Source of the DNA: Erysipelotrichaceae bacterium OPF54
GTDB taxonomy: Bacteria > Bacillota_I > Bacilli_A > Erysipelotrichales > Erysipelotrichaceae
DNA length: 64,000 nt
Direction: 5' to 3'
Assembly (NCBI GenBank): GCA_022834735.1
Contig: BQKD01000001.1
Coordinates: 1,837,659-1,901,658 of the forward strand
Below the pieces are notes generated by a model. It did not search any database, had not been told where the DNA came from, and saw nothing but the letters and a program-made list of their open reading frames with translations. Positions 27,301 to 33,994 of this stretch are shown piece after piece (within the stretch, counting starts at the first letter, position 1; every line of letters starts with the position of its first letter). The translations under genes and the position numbers were made by a program.

Positions 27301-27840
27301 ATGATAATCAATTTTTCGGCTTTCGACAACCCTTTTTCGCATGATTTATCCTGCCCGTCCTGCGGGGCGCGCGGCCAGATGCTCGATTACTCATCCTACT
27401 CCCGTTTCTGCCTCTCTCCTTCCAATCCGACAAAACGCTTACGGGTTCGTGTCGTTTTTTGTCCTTCCTGCGGCTCCTATCATACCATACTCCCTTATGA
27501 TGCCCGTCCGTTTTCTTCGTTTTCCTATCCTTTTATTTTTGAAGTGCTCTTTCAGTACTGCTGCGGACCTTGTGCCGGCAACAAGTCGAGAACGGCTGCG
27601 CTTTTTGATATTTCCAGAACGACCCTGCGCCGATGGATCGACCGCTATTCCTCTCTGCTTTTCCTCTCCTGTATCATGATCCGCGATCTTGACCGTAGCC
27701 CGTATGATCTTCTTGCTCATATCCGTTCTTCTATGCATGCCTTTCTGAAGAGTTTTCTTCGTTTTCATGAATGCGCCTATTTTTCGCCTCACACTATTTT
27801 ATCTGCACCCTTTGTCTATGGTCTTTTTTCTCCTTCCTGA
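27301..27840 (+). CDS. Zinc-ribbon plus HTH protein of the transposon (DUF6431-like)
   Basis: This is a protein of about 179 residues with two CPSCG knuckles (DLSCPSCGARGQ and VVFCPSCGSYHT) that should form one zinc ribbon. Two further Cys follow in QYCCGPCAG, then a helix-turn-helix-like stretch KSRTAALFDISRTTLRRWID. This suggests a DNA-binding accessory protein of the element, perhaps recognising ends or target, as TnsD/TniQ proteins with zinc fingers do in Tn7 relatives; that comparison is inference. The family DUF6431 is my best guess from memory. The start is uncertain: no ribosome site is seen before the ATG at 27301, and a longer frame runs from a TTG at 27214. The DDE transposase gene starts 65 nt after its stop. 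Confidence 0.65.
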   Translation: MIINFSAFDNPFSHDLSCPSCGARGQMLDYSSYSRFCLSPSNPTKRLRVRVVFCPSCGSYHTILPYDARPFSSFSYPFIFEVLFQYCCGPCAGNKSRTAALFDISRTTLRRWIDRYSSLLFLSCIMIRDLDRSPYDLLAHIRSSMHAFLKSFLRFHECAYFSPHTILSAPFVYGLFSPS

Positions 27841-27905
27841 ATCATTTGTCCGTCGCTTTCCTCTTTTTAGCCCGGTACAGTAATCTCAAAGGAGGATTCT
27901 GCTTT

Positions 27906-29141
27906 ATGGATCAAACCGACAAGGAAAAAATCGCTTTATGGAAATTCGGGATCATCGCTCCTGTCATTTCCGGCACTCATCCTTTTTCGACAAACCGTCA
28001 GTTTTACCGTCATCTTGCCGAAAAAGAATTCGAAAACCCGGTCTCCGGTGTCAAAAAATCATTTTCATGGCAGACTTTCGCTCACTGGGCCTATGAATAC
28101 CGTTCCGGCGGATTCGATGGACTGATTTCCCGTCCCAGGAGCGACAAGGGGACTTCCCGAACTCTGAGTCCCGAGGCGCAGGAACGCATCATCGCTCTGC
28201 GCCGGCAGTATCCGCGCATCATCAATACGGTCCTGCGTGCGCGGCTCATCGAAGAAGGGTTTATCCCGGCCCGCGTTTCCCAGTCCACGATCGATCGTTT
28301 CGTGCGTTCTCTGCCTCAGAGCCGTCTCGAACCGATCCATCAGGGAAAAGAGCGCAGAGCGTTCGAGAAAGAATTTGCCAACCAGGTCTGGCAGGCCGAT
28401 ACATCCTATCTATACAGGCTGGCCGGACACAGGCTGTATCTGGTTTCTATCCTGGATGACGCATCCCGGATGATCGTGGGCTGGGGAATCTTTGAAGCCG
28501 ATACGGCCGTCAACTTTCAGAAGATCCTGAAGAACGCGGTCATGACTTACGGGATCCCGTCTGTACTGTATGTAGACAATGGTTCGCCTTATGACAACCA
28601 CCAGCTGAATATGATCTGTGCAAGACTGGGGGTCGCCCTGGTGCATGCGCCGGTGCGGGACGGAAGCGCGAAAGGAAAACAGGAGCGCGCATTCCGAACG
28701 TTCAAGGACCACTGGCTGCGCTGTTCGGACTGGAATGCCTATCAGACGATCGAAGAGGTCCGGGAATCTTTCGGGGACTATCTTCAGAAATACATCAACT
28801 GCCAACACGCTTCGCTGAAAGATATGACGCCGCGCCAGCGCTATCTGAAGGATGCACAGCGGTTCCGCTTCCTTCCTGACGAAGCGGTGGAACAGTATTT
28901 CCTGCATACGTACGAAAGAAAGGTGAGGACCGATTCGACACTCGTGATCGACGGGATCAGCTACGAGGTGCCGGCCGAATACATGCGCGAGACAGTAAAG
29001 GTGAAGATGGATCCCGAAGACAGGAGAAAGGCCTGGCTGCTAGGGATGGACGGAAAGCTGATCCCGATCCGGACGGTCGACAAGGTGGAGAACAGCCGGA
29101 TCAGAAGAAGGCAGCACATGCGCTTCAGAGAGGAGGAGTAA
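27906..29141 (+). CDS. DDE transposase (rve fold, Mu/TnsB-like C-terminus)
   Basis: This 411-residue transposase has an N-terminal helical/HTH region (SWQTFAHWAYEYRSGGFDGL and TINTVLRARLIEEG-like segments). An integrase core follows with D in WQADTSYL, D in LYVDNGSPYD and E in GSAKGKQERAF, giving the DDE triad at about 60 and 35 residue spacing. The C-terminal part TLVIDGISYEVPAEYM...LGMDGKLIPI resembles the beta-barrel of MuA/TnsB proteins. AAAGGAGG precedes the ATG at 27906. It should cut and join the element ends, with the neighbouring AAA+ ATPase choosing or activating the target, as in Tn7, Mu and Tn5053. The stop is one base before the ATPase start, so the two are coupled. Confidence 0.88.
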   Translation: MDQTDKEKIALWKFGIIAPVISGTHPFSTNRQFYRHLAEKEFENPVSGVKKSFSWQTFAHWAYEYRSGGFDGLISRPRSDKGTSRTLSPEAQERIIALRRQYPRIINTVLRARLIEEGFIPARVSQSTIDRFVRSLPQSRLEPIHQGKERRAFEKEFANQVWQADTSYLYRLAGHRLYLVSILDDASRMIVGWGIFEADTAVNFQKILKNAVMTYGIPSVLYVDNGSPYDNHQLNMICARLGVALVHAPVRDGSAKGKQERAFRTFKDHWLRCSDWNAYQTIEEVRESFGDYLQKYINCQHASLKDMTPRQRYLKDAQRFRFLPDEAVEQYFLHTYERKVRTDSTLVIDGISYEVPAEYMRETVKVKMDPEDRRKAWLLGMDGKLIPIRTVDKVENSRIRRRQHMRFREEE

Positions 29142-29142
29142 T

Positions 29143-29949
29143 ATGGAAGCCAAAGTATTTTACGGACTGAAGCAGATGCCGTTCGAGAAAGAAACGAAAT
29201 ATCACAAATTATACCGGAGCGAAGATACGGCGAACCTGAAAGGACGGCTGGACTACCTGAAAAAAGCGAAAGGGATCGGATTGTTCACAGGAAGTCCGGG
29301 AACAGGAAAAACATCGGCCATCCGCGAATTTGCCGGCAGTCTGAACCCGTCGCTGTACAAAGTGGTCTACATCCAGATGTCTACGGTATCGGTCATCGAC
29401 TTTTACCGGCAGCTGGCCTGCGGGCTGGGGCTGGAGCCCAAATTCAGAAAGAGCGACCTGTTCCGGCAGGTACAGGAAGCCATCGAATACATGGCAAAAG
29501 AAAAGAAGTGCACGCCGGTCATCGTGATCGACGAAGCGCAGTATCTGAGCACGAGCGTCTTCAACGATCTGACCATGCTCCTCAATTTCGAGATGGACTC
29601 GAAGAACTACTGTATCCTGATCCTGAGCGGGCAGACGAGCCTGAACACGATCCTGAAAAAGCAGGTGCATGACGCCCTGCGCCAGAGGATCGTGATCAAT
29701 TATTTCATGGAAGGTCTGAAAGGAGAAGAGGCACAGGAATATGTGGATTTCTGCATGAAAGAATGCGGAAGCAGAGAAAAGGTGTTCGAAGAAGACGCGG
29801 TGCGTGCCGCATATAATATCGCAGGCGGATCAATCCGGAAACTGAACAATCTGTTGTCGAAATGCCTGATCGAAGGAGCGAACGAAGAAAAGCGGATCAT
29901 CGACGCAGAGATCGTGATGAAAGCACATAACGAAGTAGAACTGGGGTGA
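29143..29949 (+). CDS. AAA+ ATPase of the transposon (TniB/ExeA-like)
   Basis: This 268-residue ATPase has Walker A GSPGTGKTSAI (near residue 50), Walker B VIVIDEAQYL (near 127) and a sensor-like ILSGQTSL. These match the ExeA/TniB branch of AAA+ proteins used by Mu-like and Tn5053/Tn7-like elements to bind target DNA and stimulate the transposase. The first residues YGLKQMPFEKE are typical for this branch, and a C-terminal helical lid (AAYNIAGGSIRKLNNLLSKC) follows. AGGAGGAG precedes the ATG, one base after the transposase stop. It is followed after 6 nt by a 95-residue gene. Confidence 0.88.
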   Translation: MEAKVFYGLKQMPFEKETKYHKLYRSEDTANLKGRLDYLKKAKGIGLFTGSPGTGKTSAIREFAGSLNPSLYKVVYIQMSTVSVIDFYRQLACGLGLEPKFRKSDLFRQVQEAIEYMAKEKKCTPVIVIDEAQYLSTSVFNDLTMLLNFEMDSKNYCILILSGQTSLNTILKKQVHDALRQRIVINYFMEGLKGEEAQEYVDFCMKECGSREKVFEEDAVRAAYNIAGGSIRKLNNLLSKCLIEGANEEKRIIDAEIVMKAHNEVELG

Positions 29950-29955
29950 GAACAT

Positions 29956-30243
29956 ATGAAAGAAGATGAACGGATGTTGATCAACTGGCCGACGACGAGA
30001 AAAGTGATGATCGAACAGCTGAAAAGAGCGATGAAGATGTACGGAGCCTATAAACTGAGCAATGAAGAGCTGATGTATTTTGTAGAAAACTATATGAATA
30101 ATTTTGGCCATTTATTCTTCAAGAATGATTTCGAGATCCATCCGTCGATCAGAAAAGCGCTGGGAAAGAGGAACAGCTGGATCCTGGCATGTATAGTGGA
30201 AAGAGTATACCAGAAAGAATTCGAGAACATAGGAAATTATTGA
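29956..30243 (+). CDS. Small helical protein of the transposon (95 aa)
   Basis: This is a 95-residue, charged, mostly helical protein: MKEDERMLINWPTTRKVMIE, KLSNEELMYFVENYM, then HPSIRKALGKRNSWILACIV. The last part recalls a small family (TIGR04540) with a RLGKKR-type segment, but I hold this only as a possibility. It begins 6 nt after the ATPase stop, behind GGGGTGAG, and is followed at once by a terminator, so it is the last gene of the element's operon. Its conserved position suggests a transposition or regulatory accessory role. No catalytic motif is seen. Confidence 0.65.
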   Translation: MKEDERMLINWPTTRKVMIEQLKRAMKMYGAYKLSNEELMYFVENYMNNFGHLFFKNDFEIHPSIRKALGKRNSWILACIVERVYQKEFENIGNY

Positions 30244-30245
30244 TT

Positions 30246-30277
30246 AAAAGCCGTTTTTGACAAGACGGCTTTTTTTG
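30246..30277 (+). terminator. Terminator of the transposon operon
   Basis: AAAAGCCGT, a loop and ACGGCTTTT followed by TTT, just after the stop of the 95-residue gene. Confidence 0.85.
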
Positions 30278-30311
30278 AACAGAAAGAAATAAAATAAAAT
30301 GCTTCTGAAGC

Positions 30312-30341
30312 CAAAATAAAGCGAGGCCGGACAAAATAAAG
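30312..30341. repeat. Subterminal direct repeats of the transposon
   Basis: CAAAATAAAG occurs at 30312-30321 and 30332-30341, exactly 20 bp apart, about 70-100 bp inside the right tip. Such arrays are typical transposase binding sites in TnsB/MuA-type elements. Confidence 0.55.
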
Positions 30342-30398
30342 TGCGTTTCTCTTCCAGATGTGTATAAAAATATTTGACGTTTCCGACTAACAGAATTT

Positions 30399-30409
30399 GA
30401 CGCGCTACA
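30399..30409. repeat. Right terminal inverted repeat of the transposon
   Basis: GACGCGCTACA, the inverted match of the left tip, ends directly at the right target duplication. Confidence 0.85.
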
Positions 30410-30417
30410 GTAATGGT
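30410..30417. repeat. 8-bp target-site duplication (right copy)
   Basis: GTAATGGT, identical to 27081-27088; part of the MBOAT reading frame (RTIT). Confidence 0.92.
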
Positions 30418-30927
30418 CCGTTCCTGCAGCTGGTCCTTGAAATCGCGGTATTCGCTGATCGGTCCCATGATCAGTTTCGGAAAAAAGCCGATATACAGGC
30501 CAAGATCAAGAAAACTGTTCTGACATGGAACCTTTTTCATAGCTACGTCCCCAATATAGGACAAGGCCGAAAAAATATAAAAAGACAAGCCTAAAGGCAT
30601 CGCGAGCGGCAGCGAAACGTGCAGCCACCCATTGACATACTTGTAGACAAAAAGGATCAGCACAAGAAAGCTGACGGAAACAGCGATCATTATTTTTTGT
30701 TTCGGATCCTTGTTTTGTGCCATGCTTTCGATCTGTCTTCCGCATGCGAAGCACCATATAGTGACAATGAGCAGAACGAGCAGCGCATCCCATCTGGACC
30801 AGGCATAGAACAGCCAGGAAACGAGCAGTAAAAATATATTTTTGGCTTTTGCTCCGGGACAGAAGCGGTAACCGATCCACGAAAGAGGAAGAAAGCCGAA
30901 AATAAAAAACAGATTTGTATATGCCAT
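30410..30927 (-). pseudogene. MBOAT O-acyltransferase, N-terminal fragment (transposon-split)
   Basis: This is the 5' part of the split acyltransferase gene: MAYTNLFFIFGFLPLSWIGY, several membrane helices, PLGLSFYIFSALSYIGDV and FPKLIMGPISEY, all typical of the first half of AlgI/PatA-type MBOAT proteins. AAAGGGA precedes the ATG at 30927, while a longer frame to 30972 lacks support. The true frame reaches QERTIT and is then interrupted by the transposon tip. Translation would run on into the element for about 70 unrelated residues, stopping near 30244. The gene follows the DUF4358 gene by 16 nt and belonged to the same operon. Confidence 0.92.
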
Positions 30928-30943
30928 ATAACGATTTCCCTTT

Positions 30944-31435
30944 CTACAATGCTTTCTCGAACTGCTCGGCAATCTGGGCAGCCTGTGCCCCGCTCACATA
31001 CAAAGCATAATTTCCTTCGACTTCGATGTGCGCCTGTTTCATCGTCTGTTCCTGTTCAGGCGCATAACCGGCATAAATATCGGTCTGCGACTGTATGCGT
31101 GCCTGAACGGCCTGTTCGAATTTCCGGGCAGCTTCCGGGGTCGAAAAACGGGCTAGGAGCAATTCATCGGCTGACATGGCGTCGTCGAGCCGGTAAAAAG
31201 CGATCTGTTCAAAATCGGAAGGTTCCAGTTCAAAATATCGGCGCAGGCTCTGTGTTCCTTGTGCAGGATATGGATCCATACTGATATTTTCCATGGTTTT
31301 CGCAAACAGATCTTCGAATGATCTTTCGCTTATTTTTTCGGACCGAAAAGCCGGGCGCAGCACAATAAGAAAGGCGATCAGGCAAAAGGCCATGAGCAGA
31401 TAGTTGATGATCTGGTTTTTCTTATTTGTTCCCAT
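30944..31435 (-). CDS. DUF4358-family membrane-anchored protein
   Basis: This 163-residue protein has one N-terminal membrane helix (NYLLMAFCLIAFLIVLR) and an outside domain that fits DUF4358: YRLDDAMSADELLLARF, then an alternating helix with QARIQSQTDIYAGYAPEQ, then EVEGNYALYVSG. The family is usually found with surface polymer acylation genes and its exact role is unknown. I chose the ATG at 31435 (MGTNKKNQ), which overlaps the end of the upstream SGNH hydrolase gene by 14 nt, so the two are coupled. It is followed 16 nt later by the MBOAT gene. It may help present or receive acyl groups outside the cell, but that is inference. Confidence 0.85.
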   Translation of the reverse strand: MGTNKKNQIINYLLMAFCLIAFLIVLRPAFRSEKISERSFEDLFAKTMENISMDPYPAQGTQSLRRYFELEPSDFEQIAFYRLDDAMSADELLLARFSTPEAARKFEQAVQARIQSQTDIYAGYAPEQEQTMKQAHIEVEGNYALYVSGAQAAQIAEQFEKAL

Positions 31436-32204
31436 AGACTGTCTCCCATATCGTTTTTGCGATATTCCTTGCCCATTCCCATGTAAAATCGCTTGTGAAA
31501 TGGACTCCGTCTTCCTGATAATGGGACAGATCGGTGCCAAGCCCATCATTGTCTACATAGGTCCAGCCGCGATCCTCGCACATCTGCCGGATCTGCGCAT
31601 TAAAATCTGCCGCTTTATCCCAGCGTGGCGAACGCTCTTTTGCCTGAGGCGTCACATCGATGATGGAACATACGAAAACCTGGGCATCCGGATCATTCTC
31701 GAGCAGGGCATCGATCTGTGCTTCATATATTTTTCTATATCCGTCTTTTTCGTTTCCTCCAATATCAAGTCCCATATCATTGACTCCGTAGGAAAAAACG
31801 AGTTTTGACGGTTTTGTCTGCGCGATCGTGTCTTTCTGGTCCGTAATATTTCGGATCGTATGGCCGGCATCCGCATAGACTTTATTGGGATCGAGAACAC
31901 CATACGACTCAAATCCGTAGGCGCGCGAATCGCCGAAAAGCGCGTAGTCATCAAATGCGGAAAGGACGTCTATTTTTCCGCTTTCCATCATTTCGCTGAG
32001 CTCTTTTCCTTTTTTATCGCGAAGAGTGGCACTGATTTCCTGCGGATCGAGCTGCGCCTGTTCATGAATATACTGCCGGCCCGGTTTTGTGGCCTGGACA
32101 CGTGTAAAATGCCATCCGGCAGCAAATACGAAAAGAAGCGCAACAGCACAGACCCATGCGATTCCTTTCCTGGACAGCTGCTTCTTTTTTGGTTTTCTGG
32201 TCAT
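31422..32204 (-). CDS. Membrane-anchored SGNH/GDSL hydrolase
   Basis: This 260-residue protein has an N-terminal membrane anchor (IAWVCAVALLFVFAAGWHF) and an extracytoplasmic SGNH-fold domain. The catalytic blocks are FGDSRAYGF (Ser), FSYGVNDMGL (Asn) and EDGVHFTSDF (Asp-x-x-His). Such enzymes transfer or remove acetyl groups on glycans. AGGGGGAA precedes the ATG at 32204. It is the first gene of a four-gene set with DUF4358, MBOAT and DHHW proteins. That set looks like a complete O-acylation module, so this enzyme is either the acetyl-transferring partner or an esterase trimming the same groups. Confidence 0.87.
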   Translation of the reverse strand: MTRKPKKKQLSRKGIAWVCAVALLFVFAAGWHFTRVQATKPGRQYIHEQAQLDPQEISATLRDKKGKELSEMMESGKIDVLSAFDDYALFGDSRAYGFESYGVLDPNKVYADAGHTIRNITDQKDTIAQTKPSKLVFSYGVNDMGLDIGGNEKDGYRKIYEAQIDALLENDPDAQVFVCSIIDVTPQAKERSPRWDKAADFNAQIRQMCEDRGWTYVDNDGLGTDLSHYQEDGVHFTSDFTWEWARNIAKTIWETVYGNK

Positions 32205-32630
32205 AATTCCCCCTGTATTTTCGAGGCACGGTTTCCTATAAAGAAAAGCGGTCACAAAGCCAATTGAAAATATGTGACCACCTGCTGCTTCTCACGATCC
32301 GTGCTCTCATCTTATCTTTTTATTATAAGAGGAAGGCCATTTATTCTCAATGATTTCTTTACAGATGAGCAATGACCGGAAATATTTGGGCATATGGATC
32401 CTTTTCACAAAAAAAACCTCCTGACAAACTCTTTTAAATAGTTTGCTAAGAGGTTTGCTTATCGCTCTTTTTCTGATTTTCATAGATTAAAAAAGCATAA
32501 AATGAAAATAAACCAGTCATTTCTCTCGCTTTTCTCTCTTTTTGAACCAGCAAGAGCTCATCACTTATATTTATTCAATTTTATGCCTTATTTAAAGGAA
32601 TTTTTAATGTTTTTCCCTGTTTTTTCCAAA
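32205..32630. other. Intergenic region between the O-acylation locus and tRNA-Leu
   Basis: This stretch of about 425 bp is AT-rich. It holds a strong minus-strand hairpin (32409-32456) and no open frame that looks like a gene. The promoter of the SGNH hydrolase operon should lie here, but I cannot pin it down. A short RNA between the tRNA and the hairpin is possible but unsupported. Confidence 0.35.
32409..32456 (-). terminator. Terminator downstream of tRNA-Leu
   Basis: On the minus strand AAACCTC...GAGGTTT with an inner AAACT/AGTTT stem, followed by a run of T. It lies about 175 nt past the tRNA end. Confidence 0.7.
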
Positions 32631-32714
32631 TGGTGCGGGCGAAGGGACTCGAACCCCCATGCCGAAGGCGCTAGATCCTAAGTCTAGTGCGTCTACCAAT
32701 TTCGCCACGCCCGC
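32631..32714 (-). tRNA. tRNA-Leu (anticodon TAG)
   Basis: Eighty-four nt with CCA encoded and a long variable arm, as expected for Leu. The acceptor stem is GCGGGCG/CGCCCGC. The anticodon stem ACTAGA/TCTAG encloses the loop with TAG (reads CTA). The variable arm contains GCCTTCGGC and the T loop is TTCGAGT. Confidence 0.96.
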
Positions 32715-32756
32715 GCACAAAATATGATACAAAAGAATACAAAAAAAATCAAGAGC

Positions 32757-32996
32757 TTAATGTAAAATCGTAGGATGATACATGCTCTCGATTTCTTCCT
32801 GAATGTACTCTTCGATCTGGCGCACAGATTCCTCGTCGAGAGTATAGTCGCCGATCATAAATTCTTTCAAGTCCGGATTTTTCATAAAGCGAATCGTAGG
32901 CACCTCCATTAATTCCGTATCCAGCTGACTTTCCAGTTTTTTCAATACTTCGATCAAAGGTTCAGCGATTTCCATGATTTCACTATCTTTTAACAT
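32757..32996 (-). CDS. Small acidic protein of unknown function
   Basis: This 79-residue, acidic, mostly helical protein begins MLKDSEIMEIAEPLIEVLKK and ends EIESMYHPTILH. It has no signal peptide, membrane segment or known motif. It lacks a ribosome site: instead an extended -10 box (TGC-TATAAT, 33003-33008) lies only 6 nt before the ATG, which suggests a leaderless message. It sits between tRNA-Leu and the serine hydrolase gene on the same strand. The coding call rests on the intact frame, the plausible composition and the promoter position. Confidence 0.6.
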   Translation of the reverse strand: MLKDSEIMEIAEPLIEVLKKLESQLDTELMEVPTIRFMKNPDLKEFMIGDYTLDEESVRQIEEYIQEEIESMYHPTILH

Positions 32997-33002
32997 GGTT
33001 CC

Positions 33003-33030
33003 ATTATAGCATCTTTCCCAATAGTTTAAA
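33003..33030 (-). promoter_or_regulatory. Extended -10 promoter, likely leaderless
   Basis: TGC-TATAAT (33003-33011) with a weak TTTAAA -35 (33025-33030) at 16-nt spacing; the ATG at 32996 follows 6 nt after the -10 box. Confidence 0.6.
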
Positions 33031-33071
33031 GGTTTTGGAAAACATTACCAGAAGGCAGACAAATAAAGACA

Positions 33072-33932
33072 TTATTCCTCAGAGTCGTTAAAATACCGGA
33101 AACAGATTTCGTTCATATCGCCGATCACTGTTTCTCCTGCGTCGCCTAGCGTCGTGTAGATCGCGATCGAATACGGATGTCCTGTCAGCGACAAACCGGC
33201 CGCATTATAGCTCCAGTCATACGATCCATATTTCTGGGCAAAATAAATATTCAGATTTCTGTCAAGAAACTGTCCGGGCATCGACGCTTTCATATTTTTG
33301 ATCAATGGATCGTACGCATCTTTGTGATGATAGAGATAGCCCAGGATATGTCCCATATTTCGCGGTGTGAACTCGTTCTCATAGCTGACATAGGCCGGAT
33401 CGGCTTCCTGCTCATCATCATAGGAGGCAATAAGACGTTTGAACTCATCATAGCCGCCCAGATTGTCGAAAAGATATTCTGCCGCTTCATTGTCTGAATT
33501 TACGATCATGGAATTCAGCAGGTCCTCATATTCTTCGGCACTCATTTCGCCAGCGTTGATATGGTCATAATATACCATTGCAAGCGGTAGCTTGTAAGTG
33601 CTGGCGGCCACATACAGCTGGTCTCCGTTCAGTTCGATGGAATCTCCTGATTCGAGATCCTCGATATAAAACCCGACATCCTCCCGGCTTGATTCGTTTT
33701 CTTTGATATACTGGATCAGCTGTTCCCTGAGCCGGGTGATGTCCTTGTGATCTTGTTCAGTCTGCACGATCTGGATCTTTTCCTGTTTTTCATCTTCTTT
33801 TTGTCCGTACAGATGACGGATATTGACCATAACCGCTGCCACGATCGCGATCATAACGATCAGGAAACTGATTGCGGTATACTGGATCTTCCGGATATGT
33901 CCGGTCTTGTCCCTTTTTTCTGTTTTTCTCAT
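33072..33932 (-). CDS. Membrane-anchored serine hydrolase, class A beta-lactamase-like
   Basis: This 286-residue protein has an N-terminal membrane helix (TAISFLIVMIAIVAAVMVNI) and an outside domain of the beta-lactamase/PBP fold. Visible are the nucleophile block ASTYKLPLA (SxxK, near residue 113) and VNSDNEAAEYLF (SDN, near 143). The usual KTG triad is not clear; a KYGSYDW segment may stand in its place. It is more likely a surface serine peptidase or related hydrolase than a true beta-lactamase. I prefer the ATG at 33932 (MRKTEKRD) because an extended -10 TATGTTAAAAT ends 7 nt before it. The ATG at 33941 overlaps that box, and neither has a ribosome site. Confidence 0.75.
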   Translation of the reverse strand: MRKTEKRDKTGHIRKIQYTAISFLIVMIAIVAAVMVNIRHLYGQKEDEKQEKIQIVQTEQDHKDITRLREQLIQYIKENESSREDVGFYIEDLESGDSIELNGDQLYVAASTYKLPLAMVYYDHINAGEMSAEEYEDLLNSMIVNSDNEAAEYLFDNLGGYDEFKRLIASYDDEQEADPAYVSYENEFTPRNMGHILGYLYHHKDAYDPLIKNMKASMPGQFLDRNLNIYFAQKYGSYDWSYNAAGLSLTGHPYSIAIYTTLGDAGETVIGDMNEICFRYFNDSEE

Positions 33933-33939
33933 ATCATGC

Positions 33940-33950
33940 ATTTTAACATA
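33940..33950 (-). promoter_or_regulatory. Extended -10 box, likely leaderless start
   Basis: TATGTTAAAAT (TG-n-TAAAAT) is followed after 7 nt by the ATG at 33932. The -35 region is weak. Confidence 0.5.
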
Positions 33951-33994
33951 CTATTCGTACAAGAAAAACGGGAATTCAGAGGGTTAACAGGTTA

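Larger units (their letters stand above)
27089..30409. mobile_element. 3.3-kb DDE/AAA+ transposon inserted in the MBOAT gene
   Basis: This is a complete element of 3321 bp bounded by TGTAGAGCGTC on the left and, inverted, TGTAGCGCGTC on the right (10 of 11 matching), with TG...CA tips. An 8-bp direct repeat GTAATGGT lies outside each tip. Removing the element plus one repeat copy restores an open MBOAT gene. It carries four plus-strand genes: a zinc-ribbon/HTH protein, a DDE transposase with a Mu/TnsB-like tail, an AAA+ ATPase and a 95-residue protein. A strong hairpin lies near the left end, and a terminator plus two 20-bp-spaced direct repeats near the right end. There is no passenger gene. 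The layout recalls Tn7/Tn5053 cores and IS21, but the 8-bp duplication and the zinc-ribbon gene fit neither simply. Confidence 0.9.

Noticed and set aside
32457-32630. Small regulatory RNA between tRNA-Leu and its distant terminator
   Set aside because: No promoter or structured element other than the terminator could be found; read-through from the tRNA is enough to explain it.
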